From Saccharum officinarum (lineage: Eukaryota > Streptophyta > Magnoliopsida > Poales > Poaceae): 64,000 bases of DNA. The notes under the pieces were generated by a model that searched no databases, was not told the origin of the DNA, and was given only the letters and a program-made list of their open reading frames with translations. Location of the stretch: contig CM036168.1 in the NCBI GenBank assembly GCA_020631735.1, positions 101,576,036 through 101,640,035 on the forward strand, read 5' to 3'. Shown piece after piece: positions 32,437-44,114 of this stretch. Each line of letters begins with the position of its first letter. Position 1 is the stretch's first letter. A program made the translations under genes and the position numbers.

Positions 32437-35400
32437 ATGGAGATCGTCGCCACGCGCTCCCCGGCCTGCTGCGCCGCCGTGTCCTTCTCCCAGTCGTACA
32501 GGCCTAAGGTACGTACGGCACCTTCATATCGTGACTGTATGCAGTGGAAAGTAGCAGCAGCTCGTCGCACACGTGCACAGATTTGCTGATGGCTGGCTGG
32601 CGCCACACGTACGGCAGGCGTGCAGGCCGCCGACCACGTTCTACGGCGAGTCGGTGCGGGTGCACACGGCGCGGCCGATCTCGGCGAGGCAGTCCAAGGC
32701 GGCCAGCCGCGCGGCGCTCAACACCCGGTGCGAGATCGGAGACAGCCTGGTGCGTGTCCATTACTTCAGCTGTCGTTAGTATAAGTTGTGTGCGTGCGTT
32801 GGGAGATCGATCGAGTTCATGCATCATGTCATGCGAAGAATGAAAGCTGACGCTGCCGCATACGGGGTTTGTGGTGTGGTGTGGCAGGAGGAGTTCCTGA
32901 CCAAGGCGACGCCGGACAAGAACCTCATCAGGCTGCTCATCTGCATGGGGGAGGCCATGAGGACGATCGCGTTCAAGGTCCGGACGGCGTCCTGCGGCGG
33001 CACCGCCTGCGTCAACTCCTTCGGCGACGAGCAGCTGGCCGTCGACATGCTCGCCAACAAGCTCCTCTTTGAGGTGTGAAACGAATGATCTCGCACCTGT
33101 ACGTCACGGTTCACTTCACTCAATTCGCTCATGCCTCTGCTCTGTGCCTGCAGGCTTTGGAGTACTCCCATGTGTGCAAGTATGCGTGCTCTGAGGAAGT
33201 CCCCGAGCTGCAGGACATGGGTGGCCCAGTTGAAGGTACTACCATTTCTCCTCCTTGCTGTGCAGGTCCTCTTCGTTTCGCTGAAAGTTGGCTTATGCCA
33301 ATGCTTATGCTGATTTGCTGTGAGAGAAAAATACGGTTGGTTATCTGTGCATGACAAAACTCAGAACTTCAGTGCAGTCTCAGCAGTGCTACTAGTCGGC
33401 CAGCATATGCTCCCTTAGTCCCTTCTGCATCTTCAGAACACTGAAGAAATGTAAATGCTAATCATCAACAGCAGTACGCCTTACCAATTTAGCATGCAGC
33501 CTGCTTGGATTCTAGTTTTAGATGCTTTCTAATCACCAACTGCGACATGTCAAATGTGCCGAGCTTTCAAGCCTTGCACCTTACCACCAATAGCTACACA
33601 CATCTCATTTCACCGTAGCTCGAGGAACCGCAGTGCAGCTGAAACCAACCGAGGCCTAGATTCAAAGCATTCAGATTGCCTGAGCGTTGATTGACGCTGA
33701 GGAGGCTGAATCGTCCCAAGATCGAGGTCTTCGTCATCTCGAGGAACGCGGAGGTCGCTCCAGCTGAAGCGGACCTCTCCCTCGTTATCGTCGCACTCGT
33801 CTGTACGAATCAGCCTGTTGTCTCGGGCGCACCTTTCCTCGGTGTACGTCATTTCAGAGGGCACGGGGGCACCGCCAATGCTTGGATCCATCGCGCCTAC
33901 CAGGGTCAAGTCGACGGTGCTGCAGATGGGCACGATTCCGGCGGTGCTGACAGGACCGAGCTCCTTGTTCCTGAACGCACGTGCTGCTTTGAGTCCGCGC
34001 CGGACCCGATGATGCTGGAGGCAGAGCTTGCTACTCAGTCTTTGGTCGTGCTTCAGTATCGCGGGCAAACGGCCCGGCCACCTCTTCATCGACTAGCATT
34101 GATGGGTGCAGCTCTGGCCAGGGCCTCGTTCGGCTGGCTGGTGGCTGGTGGCTGAGGCTGATTTATTGTGAGAGAAAAATACTGCTGGCTGGCTGGTAGC
34201 TGGTGGCTGGTGCTGAACTGGTGTGAGAGAAAAGCACTGCTGGCTGGCCGGAGCCAGCCAGCCGAACAAGGCCCAGAGCTCGCCCGCCCACCCGCCACCC
34301 GCCGTCATGATGGAGCAGGCCGGGTTCTCCTCTCCGCCCATTGCCGAGAACTCCGAGTTCGTGGATGCAGGGTTCGACACCCAGCGTCGATGGCGCTGGT
34401 GATGCCGATTGACGACTTCATCACCAACTTCAGGAAGCCCCTGTCGCAACCTATCCTGTCGTCGCCGCCACGCCTGCGGATCGCTAGGGCTGCGCGAGCG
34501 CAAGCAATCGAGGACGAGGACCTAATCCCTAAGAGGAGCGCTTAGCTTGCTGCCAAGAGCAAGTTTAGGGAGCCGAAGCCAGAGGCGCAAGCAAGGAAGG
34601 TGATGATAAAGCGCCTCGGCGTGGAGGTGGAGACGCAACTTCCTGACGAGACGTCATTCGATGAGTTCCAGACGGCCTTCGTCCTGCCCTTGACGCCGTC
34701 GACGAGGGAGGCGATGCAGGTCCTCTTTCCGGGCAGAAAACAACGGGCCTCTAGTGTCGTTCGTGCCGCCAGTGTTAGGTCGCGCAATTTGATTAAGATG
34801 TAATATTGAATTGAAACTACCAGTAGTTACTGGTAGTTAGGGCTGTTGTGATTCGCTAACGATGACCCCTCGCCACTGTTGTGGATTGCTTGTGTAACGA
34901 TGGCACTTCGCCTATTTCCTCTTAATGAAAACCGGTTAAACGCCCGATCGAGAAAAAAAAAAGATTGGCCTGATTGTCACCACATCTCGCAGGTGGTTTC
35001 AGCGTTGCATTCGATCCCCTCGATGGCTCCAGCATTGTTGACACGAACTTCACCGTCGGGACCATCTTCGGAGTCTGGCCCGGCGACAAGCTGACTGGCG
35101 TCACCGGCGGCGATCAGGTCGCTGCCGCGATGGGCATCTACGGCCCTCGCACCACTTACATTGTCGCCCTCAAGGACTGCCCTGGGACACACGAGTTCCT
35201 CCTCCTTGACGAAGGTGCGCCTGAATTTCCAGCCACTGCCCACTGGGGACTTGCAGAGTTGCAGTGTTAATCGAGATCTTCACAAATGTTGCAGGTAAAT
35301 GGCAGCATGTCAAGGACACCACGACTATTGGGGAAGGGAAGATGTTCTCTCCTGGTAATTTGAGGGCGACATTCGATAACCCTGAGTACGACAAGGTACT

Positions 35401-36331
35401 CTGTTACGCTACTAGTACTGTTAGCATTTTTTAGCATCTGCTACGACTCTCTGTGCCTAATCGGTACTATAATATATGTATCTTCAGCTCATCAACTACT
35501 ACGTCAAGGAGAAGTACACATTACGCTACACTGGAGGAATGGTTCCCGATGTCAACCAGGTATATATATCACAGAATCTTTAGCTGCTGCAACTCAAATT
35601 CACACCCTTACAAAACCACACAGAAAATCAACACCTGAAAACCCGTTCACTTGGATCACTATCACGAATATGGTAATCTGAAATGCCATGACAGTAGCTA
35701 AGGAGTACACATTCAAAAACTGAACAGTGCCATGATTAACCTGTCATGTCAATTCTACACCATGCACCAAACAGACAAATTTTCAGAGAGGGCAAGGCAA
35801 ACTTTTGAGAGCAAGAATTTGGTTTGGTGTTGCCAGTAGATGTCTCGGACTGTAGTGTTACTGCAAGCCCATGCTAGTGACTATTGAGCTGTACCAGCGT
35901 CTGCTTTAAGCAAGGCCACGCCAAGCAACACAGCAAAATTCCCCACAGTGACCCAGCCTCGCTTTAGGTCCTTTCCGATACTACTTTCAGTATACAGAAC
36001 TTGCGTGACCACCAGCATGCATGATGGATGCCTGTGATCGATGACGCAGATCATAGTGAAGGAGAAGGGCATCTTCACCAACGTGACGTCCCCGACGGCG
36101 AAGGCCAAGCTGCGGCTGCTCTTCGAGGTGGCGCCTCTGGGCTTCTTGATGGAGAAGGCCGGTGGGCACAGCAGCGATGGCAAGCAGTCGGTGCTGGACA
36201 AGGTGATCAACGAGCTCGACGAGCGGACCCAGGTGGCCTACGGGTCCAAGAACGAGATCATCCGGTTCGAGGAGACCCTCTACGGCTCGTCCAGGCTCGC
36301 CGCCGGCGCCACCGTCGGCGCTGCCGTCTAA
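32437..36331 (+). CDS. SBPASE: Sedoheptulose-1,7-bisphosphatase, chloroplastic
   Basis: It dephosphorylates sedoheptulose-1,7-bisphosphate in the Calvin-Benson cycle in the chloroplast stroma. Eight exons: 32437-32508, 32618-32749, 32888-33073, 33154-33235, 34993-35214, 35295-35395, 35488-35559, 36050-36331, giving about 382 residues. All junctions are GT-AG and in phase. Residues 1 to about 60 form a Ser/Ala/Arg-rich transit peptide. ASCGGTAC at 103-109 holds the two cysteines (104, 109) of the thioredoxin-controlled pair known from SBPase, which distinguishes it from FBPase. FDPLDGSS (164-171) is the metal-binding signature. [16 protein letters not shown] and [11 protein letters not shown] follow. 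The start is the only Met before the transit peptide. Intron 4 (1757 bases) is enlarged by a retroposon; exon 2 starts at the AG two codons before a second AG, chosen because only it keeps the frame. No damage is seen. Confidence 0.97.
33684..34962 (+). mobile_element. Retroposon (LINE ORF1-like) in SBPase intron 4
   Basis: The insert ends in a ten-A run (34953-34962) and is bounded by near-identical repeats AGATTGCCTGA (33673-33683) and AGATTGGCCTGA (34962-34973). Its 3' half encodes, in plus frame with a stop, [39 protein letters not shown]. This resembles the C-terminal part of ORF1/gag proteins of grass non-LTR elements, as I recall them. A MITE at 34122-34273 sits inside it. The insertion point is only about 20 bases upstream of exon 5. 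Confidence 0.65.
34122..34273. mobile_element. Small MITE, CTGTTCGGCT-like family, CAG target duplication
   Basis: A 152-base element begins GGCCTCGTTCGGCTGG and ends CCAGCCGAACAAGGCC with CAG on both sides. It holds two copies of GTGAGAGAAAA(A/G) and many GGCTGGTGGCTGG words. It is nested in the retroposon of SBPase intron 4. Confidence 0.88.
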
Positions 36332-37098
36332 GTTTTTTTGCTGCCGAGTGGCTCTGAATTACTAGAATCCAATCGGGTGATGCGTATACAGATGGGCTTG
36401 TAGATGTTGGAGTATATACAAGTGAATTGCTCATCTCTCCCATCAAATTAAACTTTTAGGTTGATTTGGTCGATATATACAACTCAAATAATTGTTGTCC
36501 ACTTTTACGTCCGAGGCTTGAGAGAGCCTCCACGCGTAAGAGGGAGCATTAGAGCCTAAATGAAATGTTCATCTCTCCCCGTCAATTTAAGCTTGTAGAT
36601 TACTTCAAAAAAAATAAGCTTGTAGAATCCTACTGCGAAGTAAATTTTGTATACGGTTGTAGTATGTGCGTGCATGCATGGACCAATGCATGGGAACACT
36701 CGTGTCATCGATGTCTGCATGTCTCATCCCTCAGTGGGCAATCTCCGGCCCTGCAGCCTTATTTCTTTTCGATGCTGTCGTGCATGGAATAGCACTGCAT
36801 GCAACAGAGTCCATGTCCCGGTCGGTGTTTCTGGCCATACTGGAACAGCACTCCATGTCCATGGAGTGGGCTGTCGAAGAGAAACAGTACTACTAGAGCC
36901 ATAGGCCGTAGAGTACGTGTACGTCGATCCACAAAGGCGCTTGGTTTGCGGTCCTGGCCGTTGAGAGACCTCTACTAGACCAGCAAACAATCCACGAACC
37001 AGCTGCAGACTTGACGAGTGACGAGAGACTAGTACCAATCCTGAGTTCCTGACTCAAAACCCTCTCGTTCCACGACCCTATTGCTCTTGTGAGACTGA
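36332..37098. other. SBPase 3' flank
   Basis: This follows the stop codon and probably carries the 3' UTR; no AATAAA can be assigned with certainty. The rest of the sequence shows no supported gene. Confidence 0.4.
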
Positions 37099-37351
37099 GG
37101 GTGTGTTTAGATGGGTAAAAAGGTGTAAAAAGGTGTAAAAAAAGTACTGTAGCACGTTTTGGCTTTATTTGGCAAATAATGTCCAAACGTTGACTAATTA
37201 GGTTCAAAACGTTCGTCTCGCAAAGTAGAACCAAGTTGTACAATTAGTTTTTTATTTCATCTACATTTAGTACTCCATGCATATATCGCAAGTTTGATGT
37301 GACGGGGAATCTTTTTTCTGCACAGTGTTTTTTTTGGAACTAAACACAGCC
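37099..37351 (+). mobile_element. MITE, GGSTGTGTTTAG family, copy 1 (TGA duplication)
   Basis: A 253-base element begins GGGTGTGTTTAG and ends CTAAACACAGCC with TGA on both sides. It contains GGTGTAAAAA repeats, CTGTAGCACGTTTTGGC and GATGTGACGGGGAATC. It is almost identical, in reverse orientation, to 56306-56559. Confidence 0.92.
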
Positions 37352-39505
37352 TGAGAAGATGTTCCAGGCTCAGGGCTATGGACGCATGATACGACGCGGC
37401 AAGGTCAGCTTGGTACACGGGACTACAGCGCCGTTCATGGTATGGTCTGCTCCGGTCGGCACACGTACATAAGGACTGGTGCCCAAACAAAAGGTACACT
37501 GATTCACTGCGGCCTTGCCCAGACAGCCAGACCATCTCCCTTCCATCGTGAACGACGCCCCAGGTTACCGTCCAAAAATTGTACTCCTACGACACTTGGC
37601 CTGTTGATTGCACAATCGATCGATCGTGTACGTCGAGGACACACACGCAGTCCGGTGCCAGCCACGAGCCCAAGACAGGAAAACTAGTACAGCATGCACT
37701 GCAGCAGTGTCGTGCTTAGTAGTACGGTCGAATGTGGTGACTTCGTCGTGAGGCTCCCCGAGCCCCTGACTCCCTGTCACGTGTGACGTGTCTATGACCG
37801 ACAGCAAGCACGTCTCCATGCAGCGCGGCTACGTCCGCCAAAAAAAGCACGCGGCAATGTGCAACGCAAATGCAAATGCAATGCAATTGACGGAGGTGAC
37901 CGGCCGCCGTCAGTGTCGTCGTCGCACTGAAAATGCAATGCAATTGAACAAAGCAAAAAAAAAAAGGACCAAAAGAGGACGACGAGGCTGTGCGCGGTAG
38001 AGTGGTAGGGGCAGAGGGAGACACCGCCAGGCACGGTGTACCACGCTAAATGGCAAGGCGTCGCCTGCGCCTCGTGTTCTCCCGGTCCGGGAGATGTCCG
38101 CCCTCCTCGGGGCACCACCGGGTACGGCGGCAGTGCCGGCGATGTGATCCCGGCGACGCGACGCGCGGCCCGCCGACTGCCGTGGCGGGCCGCCCGGTCC
38201 GCGTCCGGTCCGGCCCGTCACGCTTTATTTGACACCCCCCGGCGCTGGAGTAGGCCTCGTGCTTGCTGCCGCGCTGCCATCATGCGTGCGGTCTGCCGTC
38301 GTGACCGGTGCGCTGCAGGCTGCAGCAGCGCGGTCGTTTTTACCGGCCAGAGCAGACAGATCCGGCACCGGCTGGCTATCAGCAGGGCTTGTTTGGTCCA
38401 GCCAGCCAGCCATCAGTCTGGTAATATAACTTGGGTTTGCTCTGCTGCCTGGTTTACAGGTGGCTCGTTGCTATTCGGCGGCCGGCATGATTAAGTACTA
38501 ATACCATCCTGATTCCTGAGGGCGTGATCGCTGCGATGGCTGATTGCTTGGGTCAGCTTATGACGAGTACTGGTAACTGTGTGTGCGGTGATGCGTGGTC
38601 GCCCAATCTCCTGAGATGATGATGATAGAATATAACAAGGAGTAGAGACTTGTGTGGTGCCAATCATTCCATCTCAAAGCACACCTGACAAATTTACCCA
38701 TCGCTAATGACTAATGATCGGCAGGTCAGTCCTTGTGATTGCCTAATTTTACAAAGCTATTTCATATTTGCCAGTTCGTTGGACGAGAAAGAAAACAATG
38801 CCAATCACTTGGTGTCTCGGTGGACACGAACCTCGGTCTGAACTCTGAAGCAGGCACAACACTGCCCCACAGTCCAGACGCGCCTGTAGCCGAGCGACAC
38901 ACGTTCAGAATACAAATGGATCCGCGCGCGCGATGGCCCGGCCCAAGAACGCCTGTGTGCTGCTGCCTTGCTGCCACGGCCGCGCGACGCAAGACCAGCA
39001 ACAGCAGCAGGCTCTGAGATACAGTAATTGGCAGGCAGCAACAAGCAAACGATTAACGATAGGATTACTAGGAAACAAGGGCGACCGCGCGACGTCCGGG
39101 GCGGGACGAGGCGACAACCGTGGAGCCCCATCTTTCGCCGCGGGCCAGGCGGAGGAGGAACGCGGGACGAGCCGCCTTTAACGGTTTCCGAGGCGGCGGC
39201 AAGCACGACCACCTCCTTTAAGGACCAATCACGTGCAGTGGACGGGCCCGAGCCTAGTACCACTGGTGTCGGAGCCGCGTGAGGTTTGAGAGGCCATGGC
39301 CATGGCCGTGCTCGCCTCGCCCGGCCGCCCCTACGGCGTGTCCGTGTCAAGCCTCTCGGCGGCTTGTGTTGCTGTGCCTCCGTCTGCGTGGGAAGGGAAG
39401 GAATTCCACACGGTCCAAAAGAGCAAGCGGTGTGACCGGCGGCAGGGCCCGCACGGTTGACACAAAGTGATCCTGGTGTCTGGAGCTGGCCCGACAACAG
39501 AATAA
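37352..39505. other. Intergenic, no supported gene
   Basis: Mixed composition. The open frames here overlap on both strands and resemble no family. 38385-38460 holds CCAGCCAGCCAGCCA, a possible worn fragment of the small MITE family. 39280-39370 is GC-rich. Nothing else can be supported. Confidence 0.5.
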
Positions 39506-39835
39506 GGCCTGGTTTGTTTCCCCCTCCTAAACCTCAAGGCTCTATCACATCTCATACGTATTAAATATAGATTAATTATGAAATTAAATGTATAAATTAA
39601 GACTATTTTGCAAGATAAATTTTTTAAATCTAATTAGTGCATGATTTGATAATGTGATGCTACGGTAAACATGTGATAATAATAAGCTTAATAAATACGT
39701 CTCGTAGATTACGGTCTCATAGACTACGGAGGACTTACGTAATTTATTTTATTATTACTATCTAAACACTCTCACGCACCATCCAATTAGCCTACCTCCT
39801 TAGAATGTGTTTCCCTCCGAATTTAGGTGGAACCG
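39506..39835. mobile_element. Tourist-like MITE, right end worn
   Basis: It begins GGCCTGGTTTGTTTCC after TAA and contains the AT-rich core typical of these elements (ATCTAATTAGTGCATGATTTG, CGTCTCGTAGATTAC). The right terminal repeat is eroded, so the end is approximate. Confidence 0.6.
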
Positions 39836-40001
39836 TTGTGACATTGACGACAAAGTCACGGTCATATATATAAACATATGCTGATGATGGAACTACAATA
39901 ACTCACGGAGAAAAAGAAAACCCTTGTGACTCGACATGCGAGATGATTGATACTGGCGGCACATAAGAGGAAATTATGAGACGAGATGCGTGTTATCCAC
40001 C

Positions 40002-40019
40002 ACCCCCCCCCCCCCCCCC
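40002..40019. repeat. Poly(C) run
   Basis: About eighteen consecutive C, just downstream of the minus-strand OCTOPUS-like gene. The length is error-prone in sequencing. Confidence 0.9.
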
Positions 40020-40165
40020 GAAATGAACAAAAACAACAGATTACGTTACATTACAGTACACGAAGATTTATGGCTATAGCCCCAGAACACTCTCCTTGAA
40101 CGGCGTACGGCCGAGGAACATGCAGATTGGCAGAGGAGCCTGGCTGGACTTGCGCCGTAGCCTGC

Positions 40166-42169
40166 CTAGTACAGGCGGAGCACGCTGCGCGCGAACGACT
40201 GCGTCGCCAGCGGCCGCCCGGGCCCGGCCTTGCTCGGCAGGCCGCCGCCGCCACGCGGCCGCCCGCTACCGCTCCGCATCGGCGTCAGGTAGAACCGCAG
40301 CATGCCATTGTCTGCGGCGGCGCGCCCGGGCGAGTAGCGCGCGCTGCGGTTCCTCTCCAGCTGCGCCTGCGCGTGCGGCTCCTCCCTCCGCCTCACGTGG
40401 CCGTTGGCGTCCACGTAGCTGCGCCTGGAGCTGCCGAGCCCGCCGCTGTTGCTGCTGAACGAGCTGCGCGCGCTCAGGTTGCTGTTGCACCGCTGCATCT
40501 TGGGGTTGGCTCCGCGGACGCGCAGGTCCGGCCACGGCTCGGAGAACGAGCGGTCGGCGATGTCGGACGGGCCACCGCTCCTGCGCCCGGCGGCGCGCCG
40601 GTGGATGAGCCCCCAGAGGCTCCACGCCTTGCGCCACCGGCGCGGCTTCTTGGCGGGGCCGGACAGTGCCGCCTCCAGGCTCGCGGAGATGTCCTCGATG
40701 AGCGAGTTGGAGCTGAAGCCGCGGTCCAGCAGGTCCTCCGCGTGGCGGAAGTGGTAGAACTCGGAACCGCCGATTGGGGACTCCCTCCCCATCCCATTTA
40801 CCGCCGACGGCATCGGCCTTGGATCCGTGACCTCGAAGGACGGCCTGCGCACGGAGCTTGAACGTTCCAGGCTCCGGCGCCTGCGGCTGGAGGAGTCCAG
40901 GTAGTAGTCTCTGGTCTGCAAGGACCCACCTGGCGGCTCGGGGTCAAAGTCGTCTTCCACGGGGATTTGGCCGTCGGAGCGCTCGACGATGTCGGTCGGT
41001 GTGTCCTCCAGGACGGACAGGATGGGAGGGAGGCGGGAGAGCGGCGGAAGCGCGCGCCCGAGGCCAATGCCGGTGCCGGCGCCAAACAGGTACCCGTCCC
41101 AGGACGCGCGGGGCTCGTCCCATGACAAGCCGGCGTCGTCGATGGACATGCGCGCGGCGTCCAGGGAGAAACGCGGGTCGGTGTCGCACGAGCGCCGGCC
41201 ACCGGCGAGCTCGGAGCCTGCCTCCCCACGGAGGCGACTCCGGCGAAGGAACGACGGCTTGGAGGGCTTCTCCGGAGGGGGCATTGCCGCTACCGCGGCC
41301 TTGCTCACGGCAGCCTCCTTCTTGAGCTTCTGCTTGCGCCGCCACTTCTGCCACTTCTTGCTGAACACGGAGGCCGCGACCCAGAAGCTCCCGGCGATCT
41401 CCTTCAGGTCTTTGGGCGAAGCCTTCTTGGTCTGCGCCGACTCGAGATCGATGTGATCCTTGATGGCCTTACCTCCCTGGGCCGCATTGCCTTCGGCTTC
41501 CACCTCGCCGGAAATGTCCATCGGGACGACGGGGTCTTCCTCGACCACCGGGACTATCTCGTCGGGCTCCATGACCACTGGGATGTCCTCGTCCAAGAAA
41601 TCGTCAGGGATGCACTGTGCCTGCGGTGGGGGATGTACGTCGACGGCGAGCGCAGCGGCGGCGGTCGACGACGAGGCCGGGAACGCGCCGAACGCCGTGC
41701 CGTCGCGGACGCGGTCACGGTCGTCCTGATGGAACAGCGCCCACAGCGTGCTGCGCCCCCGCACGTCACACGAACGCCGCTGCGGCTCGTCCGCCCTGAC
41801 GCCAGCCGCCGCCGCCGCCGCCGCTGCGGCCAGAGCGTCCCCGCCGCGGCCGCACGAGAACGACTTGCACCGCCGGAGGTCCGGCGGCTCGGCCGGGCCG
41901 GACGCAGACGAGCCGCCGGCGGCGAACGGCCTGGCGAAGAGGGACCGGATGGCCGATGTGGACTTGCGCCCCGGCGCGGATGCCGCGGCGGCGGACGCCT
42001 CGAGCCCCTGGAGGCGCTCGCGCAGGCACGCGGCGCAGAAGCCAGTGAACGTCTCGCCCGGGTGCAGGTCGCAGCTGGTCGACACCGACCGCCGCGCGGG
42101 CGGCGCCGGCGGGTCCATGTGCAGCGTCGTCATCGCGCCCCCGGGCGTCACTCCCCCGCCCGCCCACAC
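40166..42169 (-). CDS. OCTOPUS-like protein (DUF740 / UPF0503 family)
   Basis: Members are membrane-associated, polarly localised plant proteins; Arabidopsis OCTOPUS promotes phloem differentiation. Single exon, 667 codons, no break. Family hallmarks in order: N-terminal SCDLHPGETFTGFCAACLRERL (about residues 33-54), DLRRCKSFSCGRGGD (near 98), RSTLWALFHQDD (near 139), FWVAASVFSKKWQKWRRKQKLKK (near 267), repeats around RRSCDTDPRFSLDAARMSIDDAGLSWDEPRASWDGYL (near 328), RRWRKAWSLWGLIHRR (near 508), and the C-terminus FARSVLRLY. A second Met at residue 13 (MTTLHMDPPAP) may be the real start, since family members begin close to that point. Basic Trp-rich stretches fit peripheral membrane binding. 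Alanine and arginine runs reflect the GC-rich grass coding style. Which OCTOPUS-like paralogue it is cannot be told. Confidence 0.93.
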   Translation of the reverse strand: MWAGGGVTPGGAMTTLHMDPPAPPARRSVSTSCDLHPGETFTGFCAACLRERLQGLEASAAAASAPGRKSTSAIRSLFARPFAAGGSSASGPAEPPDLRRCKSFSCGRGGDALAAAAAAAAAGVRADEPQRRSCDVRGRSTLWALFHQDDRDRVRDGTAFGAFPASSSTAAAALAVDVHPPPQAQCIPDDFLDEDIPVVMEPDEIVPVVEEDPVVPMDISGEVEAEGNAAQGGKAIKDHIDLESAQTKKASPKDLKEIAGSFWVAASVFSKKWQKWRRKQKLKKEAAVSKAAVAAMPPPEKPSKPSFLRRSRLRGEAGSELAGGRRSCDTDPRFSLDAARMSIDDAGLSWDEPRASWDGYLFGAGTGIGLGRALPPLSRLPPILSVLEDTPTDIVERSDGQIPVEDDFDPEPPGGSLQTRDYYLDSSSRRRRSLERSSSVRRPSFEVTDPRPMPSAVNGMGRESPIGGSEFYHFRHAEDLLDRGFSSNSLIEDISASLEAALSGPAKKPRRWRKAWSLWGLIHRRAAGRRSGGPSDIADRSFSEPWPDLRVRGANPKMQRCNSNLSARSSFSSNSGGLGSSRRSYVDANGHVRRREEPHAQAQLERNRSARYSPGRAAADNGMLRFYLTPMRSGSGRPRGGGGLPSKAGPGRPLATQSFARSVLRLY

Positions 42170-42560
42170 CCCCCGACGTCACTGTGCAGCTAGTACAGTT
42201 GCACCATTGCACTCGTGCTGCTGCGTGAGGAGGGAGTTGCCGGTGCGCCAGGCCTCTCGCGTTTTAAGTAGAGAGAGGCGTGTATCGGACAGGGTAAAAG
42301 AGTGAAAAGAGTGAGGAGAGAGAGGAAAGTGAAAGTTAAAGGCGAATCACGGGCCCCGGCGCGGCCAGGCCTCTTGGCTCTTGCTCCCTCCCTCTCTCTC
42401 TCCCTCGTCGCCTGAGTCTTCTTCCTTCCTCTCTGTTCCTTTTGCTTTGTATAGCTCTGCCGCCGTTCTTGGGTTCGTGGCTACGCCTACGCGTTCGCAA
42501 ATGCGATGGTGAGGCGATTTGCCCTGACGGCTGTTGCTCGAGACCAAGCTATTCCTTTTG
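42170..42560 (-). promoter_or_regulatory. 5' region of the OCTOPUS-like gene
   Basis: Read on the minus strand, the leader has GA/CT-rich tracts (on the plus strand CTCTCTCTCTCCCTC at 42393-42410 and GAGAGAGAGGAAAG at 42315-42330), common in grass 5' UTRs. No unambiguous TATA box. Confidence 0.4.
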
Positions 42561-42635
42561 TCTTTTTACTGGTAAAATAATCTCTGAGCACCTAACGCGC
42601 AGAGTTTGATGACCTTGCAACCTCACTGACATAAA

Positions 42636-42863
42636 GGTCTGTTTGGTTTGGGTGTTAAAGTTTAACAAACACTGTAGCACTTTCGTCTTATTTTATAAAA
42701 AGTTTTTAATTTTAGACTAATTAGGCTTAATAGATTCGTCTCGTAAATTACTCCTAATCTATGTCGACATGCATGCAATTAGTCTACATTAGTACTCCAT
42801 GCATTTGCCGCAACATTGATGTGATGTGAGTTAAACTTTAACACGTTGTAACCAAACGAGGCC
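42636..42863. mobile_element. Tourist-like MITE (GTTTGGTTTGGGTGTTAAAG family), copy 1
   Basis: The ends are GGTCTGTTTGGTTTGG and CCAAACGAGGCC, followed by TAA. It shares nearly all of its inside with 43754-43983 (CACTGTAGCA(C/T)TTTCGTCTTATTT, CATGCATTTGCCGCAACATTGATGTGATG). Non-coding. Confidence 0.85.
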
Positions 42864-42886
42864 TAAGTGGCATTTCGTCGTATCAA

Positions 42887-43223
42887 GGCCTTGTTTAGTT
42901 AAAAAAATCAGAATTCAAGAAGTGCTACAGTAAAATTTGCGGAGGGTACTAGTGTAGACAGAATAAAAAAACTAATTACACAGTTTGTGTGGAAAAATTG
43001 CGAGACGGATGTTTTGAGCCTAATTAGTCCATGATGACACTAAAGTGATACAGTAACACTTTTTCTAATGACGGATTAATTAGTCGTAATAAATTCGTCT
43101 CGCTGTTTCTAGGCTAGTTGTGCAATTAGTTTTTTTTGTTAGTATCTGAAACCCCTTCCGACATCGTACGAAACATCCGATGTGATATTTTCACCAAAAA
43201 TTTTTTCGGAACTAAACGGGGCC
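42887..43223. mobile_element. MITE with GGCCTTGTTTAG ends
   Basis: The element starts GGCCTTGTTTAGTT and ends AACTAAACGGGGCC with TTA after it. Inner words (TGCTACAGTAA, GAGACGGATGTTTTGAGCC, AATTAGTCCATGATG) are typical. It is 24 bases from the previous MITE. Confidence 0.8.
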
Positions 43224-43298
43224 TTAGTTAGTCTACCCTTCTTACTCCTACATACCTAGCTCCATTTTCTTATTGAGCCACTATTGTCAGAGGTATAG

Positions 43299-43525
43299 GT
43301 GTTTAGTTCCTAACTAAAAACTTTATACCCCATCTTATCGAATGTTTTGAGACATGCATGGAACATTAAATATAGATAAAAAAAATAACTAATTGTACAG
43401 TTTACATGTATTTTACGAGACGAATCTTTTAAGTCTAATTAGTCCATGATTGGATACTAATTGTTATAGTTACACATGTGCTACGGTACTAAAAAAACTT
43501 TACAGCTCCTGAACTAAACACTAAT
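43299..43525. mobile_element. MITE with GGTGTTTAG ends
   Basis: It starts GGTGTTTAGTTCC and ends GAACTAAACAC, with the usual AT-rich inside (ACGAGACGAATCTTTTAAG, AATTAGTCCATGATTGG). The terminal repeats are short, and the limits are good to a few bases. Confidence 0.7.
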
Positions 43526-43753
43526 TGCGGCTCGATGATGCCAGACTTCCAGAGACAGTGAACACACCTGAGGATCATGCAGACCAACTTAGTTAGTTGC
43601 ATTCATATCAAAGTCGTAGCTGAAGTTATTCTTATCGGAAAAAATATATATATATATACAGAATTTGAATTGCAACTGAACTGATTTCCAGACACCTAGT
43701 TCCACAAAGTACAGCTTTAGTATAAGCACGCTGCAGTCACATTCTCAGCTTTA

Positions 43754-43983
43754 GGGGTGTTTGGTTTGGGTGTTAAAGTTTAATAAATACTGTAGCATTT
43801 TCGTCTTATTTGACAAAAAAGTTTTCAATTTTGGACTAATTAGGTTTAATATATTTGTCTCGTAAATTACTCATAATCTGTGTCGACACGCATGCAATTA
43901 GTCTATATTTAGTACTCCATGCATTTGCCGCAACATTGATGTGATGAGAGTTAAACTTTAATACGTCGTAACCAAACGGGGCC
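43754..43983. mobile_element. Tourist-like MITE (GTTTGGTTTGGGTGTTAAAG family), copy 2, TTA duplication
   Basis: A 230-base element begins GGGGTGTTTGGTTTGG and ends CCAAACGGGGCC, with TTA at 43751-43753 and 43984-43986. It is the same family as 42636-42863, in the same orientation. Confidence 0.9.
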
Positions 43984-44114
43984 TTAGTACAGCTTTGCTC
44001 GCTCACACGGTTTCTCTCTTTTTCACACACAGTATCCTGCAATTATCTATAGGTGCTGTCCGAGTGTCCGTCCTATCGGGATTTGCCTGATCTGAAAGCG
44101 ATTATATGGGCATA

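Noticed and set aside
32824..33357. 177-codon minus-strand frame
   Set aside because: Antisense to SBPase exons 3 and 4.
32437..36331. Annotation as chloroplast fructose-1,6-bisphosphatase
   Set aside because: The CGGTxC cysteine pair before the substrate domain and the KWQHVKDT / [12 protein letters not shown] segments fit SBPase, and the FBPase-type regulatory loop is absent.
40127..42305. Several long plus-strand frames of 100-250 codons
   Set aside because: Antisense shadows of the 667-codon OCTOPUS-like gene, which has clear family motifs.
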